DNA from: Euryarchaeota archaeon UBA121
Lineage (GTDB): Archaea; Thermoplasmatota; Poseidoniia; Poseidoniales; Thalassarchaeaceae
Assembly: GCA_002499865.1 (NCBI GenBank)
Contig: DANL01000080.1
Location: 15,072 to 21,726 of the forward strand
Direction of reading: 5' to 3'
DNA: 6,655 bases
Below the pieces are notes generated by a model. The model was not told the origin of the DNA. It was given only the letters and a program-made list of their open reading frames with translations, and did no database searches. This document shows positions 1-6,577 of this stretch, piece by piece. Position 1 is the first letter of the stretch, and each line of letters begins with the position of its first letter. A program made the position numbers and the translations under genes.

Positions 1-61
1 AAGGTGAACAGAAAGGGGCTTATTCCCTGCACCCTCACTAAGTACTCAGCTTCAGCTATAT

Positions 62-3000
62 TCAGTCAGAGTCGACTATTGCCTTCAGGACTGAGGATTC
101 TGAAATCGTTCCGCCATCGTCATAATCGAGCCATGGCCCATTTAGAGTAATTCTGGACTTGAATTCATTGTATACAACGATTATAGTGGGAAGGAGAATG
201 GAGCTTGTTAGTAGCGCTAGGGCAATTAGGGCCATCATCAAGAGGAAGAAATTCTGCAGCCCAGGAATGGCTACAAATAACCCGGCGGATAATCCAGCAC
301 AGGTTGTAGCAGTAGTCTCGAAAATAGTCCTCCCAGTAGTTACTACAGACCTTACAACACCTGCGGGAGTCTCTCCCTCGTCCCTTATTCTGTCAATAAT
401 ATGTATTGAATCATCGACCCCGATTCCGAATACTATGGTCCCTATCATTGCCGTGAATACGTTGACGTTGACTGATCCGCCTCTCATTAGAAGGGGTTGC
501 CATAGTACCACTACTGCGACGGCGGTCATGGTGAATATAGCCAGCCTAGGCGAACGGAACAATACGGCCATGGTGAAAAGTAGAATTATCATAGTCCAGA
601 CAGTAGTTTCGCTCTGTGCTTTGTGAATGCCAGAGTTGATATCGATAGAAATTGGAAGTCCTCCGGTCAATTTGGAATTAGTGACGCCTTCTTCCGCTAG
701 AGTGGTGGAATAGCATGTCGTGGAATCGTCGCATCCTCCCTCTGACAAGAATTCGTCAATTGTATTCCTCAGGCCAGTGGCGTCCTTGATATTGATGTAA
801 GGTTGCCAAGCATATACAAGCGTCTTTGTCTCTCCTGATCCTTGATCTGCATTCATCAGCATCGATCTAATTTCAGGGCTGAGTGTATCGAAGACTACAT
901 TCACCATGTCCTCCCGAGATGACACAGTAGTAAATGCCAAATCGCCACTTGTTATACATTCGAGTTGAAGGGGGTCATCCCAACAAGATGAGTGGAGTAT
1001 ATCCCAAAGAGAGCGGTCGAAGGCTTGTTGACCGGTAATATCATCCTGAAGATGTATCGCCTTTAGAATGTCAACAATACTGGTAGTATCTGTGAATTCG
1101 ACATTGTCCACCTTAGCCTGCATTTCATCAATTGAGTCTAACACAGGTATGTCCCGAATGGGCGCGGTCTGGTTCATCGCGCCTCTTTCGGTAGCATCGA
1201 TAATGAATAGATTAGTTTGTCCACCACCGAATTCGTAGCTATACTCCCTGAGGGCCTCATAAGATTCCAGTCCCGGAGGCACCTCGTCTGATGAACCTGT
1301 GATATCCTTTCCGAGTTCTTCCTCCAAGATTAGTACCCCCCACGCTGTAGTGATAATTGCCACCAGCATTACCACTATTGTGGCTCTGACAGGAATCTTT
1401 CCTATGGCGTCCCAAACGCTGTCTAAGAGTCCAAGAGCGATAGTAAGTGACAGCATTGATGCCATAATCAGGGCGTTCACTGGTGTCATTGCCTCAGAGT
1501 AGGATAATGCGAATGCAGCCAGAACACCTAGAGATATGGAAACGTACAATGTCTGATTTGTAGACATCTCCAGATTATTGGGCGACTTCCTATATCTCAA
1601 TAGCTGAATCAGTGCGGGGACCATTATCATCGAGAGGACGAAGGTCACTGAAATCCCCAGAAGTAGTGTGGTTCCGACGGTCCTCATCGGTTGTATTGGA
1701 ACCAAAGAGTCCCAAGTAAGGACGTGAAATCCCAATATGGTCGTCAGGGCGGATAGGAAAATTGCATGTCCGGTGGTCATGGCGGCTCTGACGGTTGCGG
1801 TTAGGCTGATGAGAGAGTCCCATGGGTCGACTGAGAGTGGTTCCAGTCCATCTCTTTTTAATCGCCAGGACTCTTCGAGTTTCTCCTCGATTATCTCCTG
1901 CCTGTTCTCTTCAATTCTATTGGTAAGATGAAGTGCATAGTCGACTCCGAGGCCGATGAGAATAGGTCCGGCTGAGATTATCATAGGCGTCAGCATGATA
2001 TCCAGGATCACTGTAGCTCCGAAGGTTATTGCTAGGCTCATCGCAATTGGAGTCCCACAAATCAATATGACCTTCGGATTCCGGTGGAGTATTAGCATCG
2101 CAAGAGCCACCAGAGCTAGGCTTGCTGGTAGCATTGTCTCTACCAACTCCAAGTAAATAGCATCAGAAACATCGTGTAAAACTGGAGTCAGGCCTGTTAC
2201 GGTGACCGCCCTTCTATCGGGGATATCATCGAGTCTGTCCAAATCCACAGTGTTGGTATCTGGGTCTATCCCCATAGTTGAAGTAAGGTCGTATGTAGTG
2301 TAGCAGAGGTAGCAATTTGCCTCCTCAATCTCGTCACATACTCCACTGCCATCATTGTCACAATCGGGGAGTATCTTGCCATCTGGACCTATTCCATGGA
2401 TGTACGCCTCAGTAAATGCCAAGAATGCCTTGTGATCTTTCACTAGACCATTTTTTGGATCGTCACGAGGAGGGATGTCAGTTGTTGACATATCGAATGA
2501 AATTCCCATGATTATGACGCCGGTATCCCATATCCCGTCGCCATTAGTATCCCTTACCATCGATTCCATCAGTGAACCAGCATTTTCTACGTATTGGTCT
2601 ATCCTGTCTTGCTCGTCGGGAATCTCATATCCGTAATATGGATTGGAGCCTGCGATGGCGCAGTTCTCACCGTCGCTGATCGGAAGTCCATACTTCTCCA
2701 TGGCACAATTAAATCTCCAAGAAGAAGAGTTTGCTTCCTTGATTATCTGAGCGGGAGAGAGTACCCAGACTACTCCGTCATTAACTCCCCTGTCTGATTT
2801 ATCCCAGTCCAATCCCTTGGCATAGGTCCCTGATGGAGATGAGTCGTCTCCTTCTATCCAAGACATTTGCATCAAGACTTCTGCAGAAGTAATATTGTCG
2901 TTCCCCCTATCAGAGATTGAGCTTATCGAATTGTCTGTTTGTATGTATATTATTACGATGTCAGTTGACCATTGCTCCCTAACCTCTGAAAGTAAATCGG

Positions 3001-3424
3001 AAGAGTCTGCACCCTCTGGGAGATAAATCTCAACATCGCCATTTATCTGTTGCTGGAAGTCCATGGCATACTTTCCAACCACTGAAGTCAGAAGCAACAG
3101 AATGGCGACAATTATGCCGGGGCTCCTCAGAATGGCAGAGTAGGAAAGCTCGTTGAGTCTCCTATATGCTGAATGCATGACATCGGCGGCATCGTCAAGT
3201 AGTTGCCCTGCAGTATCTAATGCATTTCCTACTGGGCCCTCGGAAAGTGTCTTTCTAATCCTATTTGATGCCTCCCTAGCCGGCTGAATCCTCTCAAAGA
3301 AAGATTGCCAGAATTCGGCCTCATCGTCTACAGATTCATCACTGGAAACGGAGAATCTGTCGATTGGAGTTTCCTCGGTCACGTACCGGGCAATCACAAT
3401 AACCAAATGAGCGTTCGCATTCAT
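62..3424 (-). CDS. RND-superfamily (MMPL/HpnN/Patched-like) membrane transporter, 1120 aa
   Basis: Predicted proton-driven RND-type exporter in the cytoplasmic membrane; the substrate is unknown (hydrophobic or lipid-like cargo is typical of the family). It has the classic duplicated layout: TM1 about 102-121, outer domain about 122-428, TM2-6 about 430-608, then TM7 about 679-699, outer domain about 700-938 and TM8-12 about 940-1083. The TM4 and TM10 signature motifs are GLGVDYALHL (491-500, D495) and GIGVDDSIHI (1000-1009, D1004/D1005), the expected proton-relay positions. Unusual points are a soluble acidic N-terminal stretch of about 100 residues, two extra hydrophobic segments (626-642, 649-667) between the halves, two DxDxDG-type loops (291-302, 354-368), and ten cysteines in the outer domains (240, 255, 355, 363, 371, 374; 814, 823, 898, 904). 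The ATG at 3424 has no Shine-Dalgarno sequence, so a leaderless start or an in-frame GTG (codon 10 or 15) is possible. Family is confident; cargo is not. Confidence 0.9.
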   Translation of the reverse strand: MNANAHLVIVIARYVTEETPIDRFSVSSDESVDDEAEFWQSFFERIQPAREASNRIRKTLSEGPVGNALDTAGQLLDDAADVMHSAYRRLNELSYSAILRSPGIIVAILLLLTSVVGKYAMDFQQQINGDVEIYLPEGADSSDLLSEVREQWSTDIVIIYIQTDNSISSISDRGNDNITSAEVLMQMSWIEGDDSSPSGTYAKGLDWDKSDRGVNDGVVWVLSPAQIIKEANSSSWRFNCAMEKYGLPISDGENCAIAGSNPYYGYEIPDEQDRIDQYVENAGSLMESMVRDTNGDGIWDTGVIIMGISFDMSTTDIPPRDDPKNGLVKDHKAFLAFTEAYIHGIGPDGKILPDCDNDGSGVCDEIEEANCYLCYTTYDLTSTMGIDPDTNTVDLDRLDDIPDRRAVTVTGLTPVLHDVSDAIYLELVETMLPASLALVALAMLILHRNPKVILICGTPIAMSLAITFGATVILDIMLTPMIISAGPILIGLGVDYALHLTNRIEENRQEIIEEKLEESWRLKRDGLEPLSVDPWDSLISLTATVRAAMTTGHAIFLSALTTILGFHVLTWDSLVPIQPMRTVGTTLLLGISVTFVLSMIMVPALIQLLRYRKSPNNLEMSTNQTLYVSISLGVLAAFALSYSEAMTPVNALIMASMLSLTIALGLLDSVWDAIGKIPVRATIVVMLVAIITTAWGVLILEEELGKDITGSSDEVPPGLESYEALREYSYEFGGGQTNLFIIDATERGAMNQTAPIRDIPVLDSIDEMQAKVDNVEFTDTTSIVDILKAIHLQDDITGQQAFDRSLWDILHSSCWDDPLQLECITSGDLAFTTVSSREDMVNVVFDTLSPEIRSMLMNADQGSGETKTLVYAWQPYINIKDATGLRNTIDEFLSEGGCDDSTTCYSTTLAEEGVTNSKLTGGLPISIDINSGIHKAQSETTVWTMIILLFTMAVLFRSPRLAIFTMTAVAVVVLWQPLLMRGGSVNVNVFTAMIGTIVFGIGVDDSIHIIDRIRDEGETPAGVVRSVVTTGRTIFETTATTCAGLSAGLFVAIPGLQNFFLLMMALIALALLTSSILLPTIIVVYNEFKSRITLNGPWLDYDDGGTISESSVLKAIVDSD

Positions 3425-3440
3425 TCAATTCTATGAAGGC

Positions 3441-3449
3441 TAAAAATAT
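3441..3449. promoter_or_regulatory. Candidate archaeal TATA box in the divergent intergenic region
   Basis: The nine A/T bases TAAAAATAT are the only strong AT tract in the 94-bp gap between the RND gene and the thioredoxin-like gene. Read on the plus strand, an archaeal start site about 25 bases downstream falls near 3470, giving a leader of roughly 50 bases before the ATG at 3519. Read on the minus strand, the same tract (ATATTTTTA) lies about 17-25 bases upstream of the RND ATG, which would fit a leaderless or nearly leaderless transcript. The orientation cannot be decided by eye; it may serve one or both genes. Confidence 0.45.
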
Positions 3450-3509
3450 CGTAATCGAGCTCTGTCGGACACACATGCAATAGAATCGCTGAAAGTTGAT
3501 TAGTGCCTC

Positions 3510-3513
3510 GGAG
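3510..3513 (+). promoter_or_regulatory. Shine-Dalgarno GGAG for the thioredoxin-like gene
   Basis: GGAG ends five bases before the ATG at 3519. This favours that ATG over the in-frame GTG at 3513, which overlaps the site itself. The same GGAG with the same five-base spacing precedes the methyltransferase gene at 5806, so it looks like this genome's normal ribosome site. Confidence 0.6.
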
Positions 3514-3518
3514 TGTTG

Positions 3519-4202
3519 ATGGCGAGACGCAGGGCGAAGGCCTTACCAAAGGGAAAAGAAGAGGATGTTCGGACTATGGCTGGACTCATTACTGCAGGAA
3601 TAATCAGCTTAGTGGTAGTAATTTCAGTCATTCTTGCCCCGATACCCCAGGTAGGTCCCGATGAAGGGAATCAAGCTCCCGATTTCGTCGCTGATTCTTA
3701 CAATGGAGCGTCCTGGAGCGAGTACAGACTCTCAGATAATTACGACTGGGACTGGGACGGGTCGTCCGATAGTAAATGGTTCCTCATTTACTTCATGGAC
3801 ACCGATTGTCCATATTGCTGGGTTGAAGGCGATGAAATGAGCCAACTTCACTCTCAGTGGTCCGATAGAGTAAATTTCGTCACAATTGCCGCTGAGCTAA
3901 GCATACCCGATCATGATAGTACTAGAGCGGAAATTGAGGCATTCAGGGACAAGACCTCATATTTTGGCTGCAATAGTGACAGAGATGATTGTATTGATAG
4001 ACCGGGGACGCCCAACAACTGGCCTTATGTCGATGATGGGTCCATGTCGATAATGAATCTGTGGGGACTTTCGGGGACACCTGTTTCTTTTATTCTTGAG
4101 CCAGATGGAACTGTAGCTTGGAACAAGAATAAACATCAGGGACAAGGGGGCGATGGCGAGGAATTGTCAGCGGCCTTGCAGAGACTGGTAGGTGGTCAAT
4201 AA
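3519..4202 (+). CDS. Membrane-anchored thioredoxin-fold (redoxin/TlpA/DsbA-like) protein with CPYC active site
   Basis: A 227-residue thiol-disulfide protein acting outside the membrane. A basic N-terminus (RRRAKALPKGK) and one hydrophobic segment (about 21-43) make a signal anchor. A redoxin-type entry follows (NQAPDF, 51-56), then a strand leading into DTDCPYC with the redox pair C97/C100, and a cis-proline element GTP at 186-188, all standard for the thioredoxin fold. A second cysteine pair, C151 and C158, sits in an insertion before the cis-proline strand and may be structural or a relay. Residues 76-84 form D-x-D-x-D-G-x-x-D, a possible metal loop. The gene overlaps the VKOR gene by one base, so it is probably that enzyme's partner and a disulfide donor to exported proteins. 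The ATG at 3519 is chosen because of the GGAG site; a GTG two codons earlier is possible. A reductase role instead of an oxidase role cannot be excluded. Confidence 0.87.
   Translation: MARRRAKALPKGKEEDVRTMAGLITAGIISLVVVISVILAPIPQVGPDEGNQAPDFVADSYNGASWSEYRLSDNYDWDWDGSSDSKWFLIYFMDTDCPYCWVEGDEMSQLHSQWSDRVNFVTIAAELSIPDHDSTRAEIEAFRDKTSYFGCNSDRDDCIDRPGTPNNWPYVDDGSMSIMNLWGLSGTPVSFILEPDGTVAWNKNKHQGQGGDGEELSAALQRLVGGQ
4190..4194 (+). promoter_or_regulatory. Shine-Dalgarno AGGTG for the VKOR gene
   Basis: AGGTG lies inside the end of the upstream gene and finishes seven bases before the ATG at 4202. Stop and start share one base (TAATG), so the pair is likely translationally coupled, which supports the two proteins being made together. 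Confidence 0.55.
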
Positions 4203-4768
4203 TGGCCGTTATTACCGCTCCACTGATGATTTTCCTACTGGGAATAGTAGTGTCTTCTTACCTACTCATGAGGTCCAAGGATTCCCCTGGAGAAGAAGGT
4301 ACAATCGGGGTCTTGAATGCCTCCATGGGATTCTCGGCAGTAGGCATAATGGGCTCTGGATGGACCTGGTCAATTCACAATTCGATGCTAGTCGGGTCTT
4401 CTTCCATGTGTGCTACTGAAGGCTTGGTACAATGTGGGTCAGTAATAGGAGACCCACAGTGGAACAATCTTTTCGGAATTCCTTGGGGACTGATCGGTAT
4501 CGGGTCATTCGCAATTATCTGGTTCCTTGTACTATCCATAAGAATGGACTTGCACGCCAAATGGTCTTCCAATTACGTGAATTTGCTGTACTACGTTAGC
4601 CTGGCTGGTGTTCCTTTTGTCCTCTGGCTAGTGCTGGTCGAGTTGACAATGGTTGATGGGGCACCTCATATCTGCCCCTATTGCACTGTAATTCACATAG
4701 CACTGCTGGGAATGGTTGCAAGCGCTTTCTACCTCAGACAGAGGAAAGAGACCAGTTCGTGGTCCTAG
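4202..4768 (+). CDS. Vitamin K epoxide reductase (VKOR) family membrane thiol oxidoreductase
   Basis: An integral membrane enzyme of 188 residues that, in known homologues, oxidises a thioredoxin-like partner outside the membrane and passes electrons to a quinone. It has the VKOR hallmarks: a loop cysteine pair C70 and C78 with the family's eight-residue spacing, the following CxxV and FGIPWGLIG segment (78-99), and a CPYC redox pair (158-161) at the mouth of the last helix. Predicted helices are about 4-22 (an extra N-terminal one), 34-54, 92-113, 126-148 and 162-180; basic residues in the loops (24-26, 114-120) and tail put both cysteine pairs on the outside. The position normally held by the conserved serine six residues after the second loop cysteine (Ser57 in the human enzyme) appears to be D84. 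It is a stand-alone enzyme, not fused to thioredoxin; the adjacent CPYC protein would fill that role. The family call is strong; in vivo direction is inferred. Confidence 0.88.
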   Translation: MAVITAPLMIFLLGIVVSSYLLMRSKDSPGEEGTIGVLNASMGFSAVGIMGSGWTWSIHNSMLVGSSSMCATEGLVQCGSVIGDPQWNNLFGIPWGLIGIGSFAIIWFLVLSIRMDLHAKWSSNYVNLLYYVSLAGVPFVLWLVLVELTMVDGAPHICPYCTVIHIALLGMVASAFYLRQRKETSSWS

Positions 4769-4813
4769 TACTCTGTCCGATGAACTCAAGTCTGTCTGCT
4801 TGCTCCAAGGCAC

Positions 4814-5755
4814 ATGCACTTGGTTACTGGGGGAGCAGGATTTATCGGATCGCATCTAGTAGATGCGCTTGTAGACGCTGGACAAAAAGTCAGAGTAATT
4901 GATAATTTTTCGAGCGGCAGGGAGGAATTCCTTTCTCACCACGAGGATTCTGGTAGGGTGGAAATATTCCGAGCGGATCTTCTAGATAGGGACGCGGTGA
5001 AAAAATCCATGCAGGACGTGGACATGGTACATCATCTAGCCGCAAACCCAGATATCAGGCTAGGCACAGAGGTAACAGATACCGACCTCAAGCAGGGAAC
5101 TCTCGCCACATACAATGTTTTGGAGGCCATGCGTATGGAAGGGGTTTCGAGAATTTCCTTCTCCTCCTCTTCAGCGATCTATGGAGAGGCCGATCAGATG
5201 CCAACTCCAGAGACTTATGGGCCTGTAATGCCAATATCCCTCTATGGGGCTTCCAAGCTCGGCTCCGAGGCCCTGATAACTGCATGGGCAGGCACCTTTG
5301 GGGCTGAAGCATGGATTCATCGCTTCGCCAATATCGTGGGACCGAGGGGCACTCATGGAGTAATTTTTGATTTCATCCACAAGCTCAAGAGGGACCCTAG
5401 CAGATTAGAAGTTCTGGGAAACGGGATGCAGGAAAAATCTTACATGTCTGCAGAGGATTGTGTCAAGGCTATGATACATCTGATAGGTCATTGCGATAAA
5501 AATGTGAACCTATACAACCTTGGAACTGGAGATACTTGCTCTGTCAGGAGGATAGCTGAGATAGTCGTAGAGGAGAGTGGTCTCGAAGGCGTTTCAATAG
5601 AGTATACTGGAGGAGATAGGGGGTGGGCTGGAGATGTCCCCAAGACCTCCCTTGAAGTTAGTCGTCTTCTAGAAACTGGTTTCAAGCCCAATTTAGCCTC
5701 TGAAGAGGCCATTAGGCACACGGCACGAGCACTCATATCTGAGATTGGGCTTTGA
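4814..5755 (+). CDS. NAD-dependent NDP-sugar epimerase/dehydratase (extended SDR, GalE-like)
   Basis: A cytoplasmic 313-residue enzyme that modifies nucleotide-activated sugars, probably epimerising a UDP-hexose for surface glycan or glycolipid synthesis. The Rossmann motif TGGAGFIG (5-12) starts almost at the N-terminus, with D30 in VIDNFSSG placed to hold the NAD ribose. Catalytic residues are visible: S120 in SSSSAIYG, then Y144 and K148 in YGASK. The substrate-side segment RFANIVGPRGTHGVIFDF and the ANPDIR segment (77-82) resemble a subgroup common in archaea. Length matches typical GalE-like proteins. An in-frame stop at 4781-4783 and the position of the Rossmann motif fix the ATG at 4814, although only a weak AAGG precedes it. 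It lies 45 bases after the VKOR gene with no obvious promoter between, so cotranscription is likely. The exact sugar cannot be told; calling it galE would be overconfident. Confidence 0.9.
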   Translation: MHLVTGGAGFIGSHLVDALVDAGQKVRVIDNFSSGREEFLSHHEDSGRVEIFRADLLDRDAVKKSMQDVDMVHHLAANPDIRLGTEVTDTDLKQGTLATYNVLEAMRMEGVSRISFSSSSAIYGEADQMPTPETYGPVMPISLYGASKLGSEALITAWAGTFGAEAWIHRFANIVGPRGTHGVIFDFIHKLKRDPSRLEVLGNGMQEKSYMSAEDCVKAMIHLIGHCDKNVNLYNLGTGDTCSVRRIAEIVVEESGLEGVSIEYTGGDRGWAGDVPKTSLEVSRLLETGFKPNLASEEAIRHTARALISEIGL

Positions 5756-5796
5756 GTGCCCTCAGCAATCCCTTAGTTGATAACTCAAACCACTGC

Positions 5797-5800
5797 GGAG
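5797..5800 (+). promoter_or_regulatory. Shine-Dalgarno GGAG deciding the RlmE-like start
   Basis: GGAG lies five bases upstream of the ATG at 5806. It supports that start over an in-frame TTG at 5752, which would add 18 residues unlike the family and overlap the epimerase stop codon. Confidence 0.6.
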
Positions 5801-5805
5801 AGTGT

Positions 5806-6561
5806 ATGAGCAAGCGATGGTACCAGGAGAATCGTCGTGACCCATGGAGGAGAGAAGCCAGATCTAAGGGATACAGGGCTCGCTCTGCATACAAACTCAA
5901 ACAAATCCAAGATAGGTTCTCAGTAATGAGAAAAGGGGACGCTGTTCTCGACATAGGTTGTCACCCAGGTGGATGGACGCAAGTTGCCGTAGAGGAAGTT
6001 GGAGAAAATGGATTGGTTGTTGGCGTTGACTTACTGGCTACTTCTCCTGTAGAAGGCGCTAAGCTAATCATTGGCGATGCCACGGATGATGAGGCAATTA
6101 TGCAGGTTGAAGAATTCTTGGAAGGCAGGATGTTGAATGTCGTAATCAGCGATATCTCTCCTAGTCTCACTGGTAGATACGATACTGATCAAGCCATATC
6201 TCTGGAGCTCTCCACCACTGTTCTTGATGTGGCCATGGGAGTTCTCCAACCAGGTGGGACATTCGTAACCAAGACATTCCAAGGAACCGGTATCGAGGGA
6301 CTGGTTGAAGCCGCCAAGGACAGATTCTCAAATGTTCAGAGGTATGCTCCGACCGCGTCTAGGAATGCATCATCCGAGACATATCTAATCTGCAGGAATA
6401 AGCTCCCTCGGCCAAAGAGAAGGGCACAGGGAAGAACCGCTATGGAGCAAGTATCTGATCACCTATCCGAACTAGGAATCGTGACTACTCTAAATGAACA
6501 TGAGGAGGATTTGCCAACAATGGTGGGCCTCCGCAGGCTCTCCAAGAGAGAAGAAGAGTAA
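5806..6561 (+). CDS. rlmE: RlmE/FtsJ (RrmJ)-type 23S rRNA 2'-O-methyltransferase
   Basis: A cytoplasmic SAM-dependent enzyme expected to methylate a ribose 2'-OH of 23S rRNA in the large subunit (the A-loop uridine in the E. coli enzyme). From the ATG at 5806 it has 251 residues and opens with SKRWYQENRRDPW and GYRARSAYKL, a typical family N-terminus. The K-D-K-E catalytic set is visible as K30, D116 (in SDISPSLTG), K156 (in VTKTFQG) and E191 (in SSETYL). SAM motif I is LDIGCHPGGW (48-57), with Cys-His where the family usually has small residues. After the catalytic core (about residue 198) comes a tail of about 53 residues starting with a basic patch (PRPKRRAQGR, 201-210); I do not see an obvious TRAM domain, which some archaeal relatives carry. 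It follows the epimerase by 50 bases, probably on the same transcript. The family is secure; the exact target nucleotide is inferred. Confidence 0.92.
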   Translation: MSKRWYQENRRDPWRREARSKGYRARSAYKLKQIQDRFSVMRKGDAVLDIGCHPGGWTQVAVEEVGENGLVVGVDLLATSPVEGAKLIIGDATDDEAIMQVEEFLEGRMLNVVISDISPSLTGRYDTDQAISLELSTTVLDVAMGVLQPGGTFVTKTFQGTGIEGLVEAAKDRFSNVQRYAPTASRNASSETYLICRNKLPRPKRRAQGRTAMEQVSDHLSELGIVTTLNEHEEDLPTMVGLRRLSKREEE

Positions 6562-6577
6562 AACACAGATAGCTAAT

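Noticed and set aside
38..49. Near-palindrome CTAAGTACTCAG after the RND stop codon
   Set aside because: It has no loop and mismatched outer pairs, and no T-rich tract follows it, so it is not a convincing terminator.
1..61. Possible neighbour gene at the left edge
   Set aside because: A plus-strand frame ending at TAA 39-41 (tail GEQKGAYSLHPH) could be a convergent gene end. A minus-strand frame and a second plus-strand frame running to 150 are also open. With three competing frames in 61 bases none can be supported.
159..626. Plus-strand open frame of 155 codons
   Set aside because: It lies fully antisense to the C-terminal membrane half of the RND gene, has no ribosome site, and its low-complexity Ile/Val/Thr-rich translation is what a mirrored membrane-protein frame gives.
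3428..3486. Inverted repeat ATTCTAT (3428-3434) / ATAGAAT (3480-3486) flanking the TATA-like tract
   Set aside because: Only seven bases match and a pair like this is reasonably likely by chance in a gap of this size; no other copy supports an operator.
3744..3758. Short tandem repeat of GACTGG
   Set aside because: It is two and a half units and encodes the DWDWD part of the acidic loop; the protein motif explains it better than a DNA repeat.
4628..5380. Several minus-strand and alternate plus-strand frames of 65-82 codons over the VKOR and epimerase genes
   Set aside because: They lie within well-supported coding genes and show no recognisable domains or ribosome sites, so they are shadow frames.
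5752..5805. TTG start for the methyltransferase adding 18 residues
   Set aside because: It overlaps the epimerase stop codon, lacks a ribosome site, and the extra residues do not resemble the family; the ATG at 5806 has GGAG at good spacing and gives the expected N-terminus.
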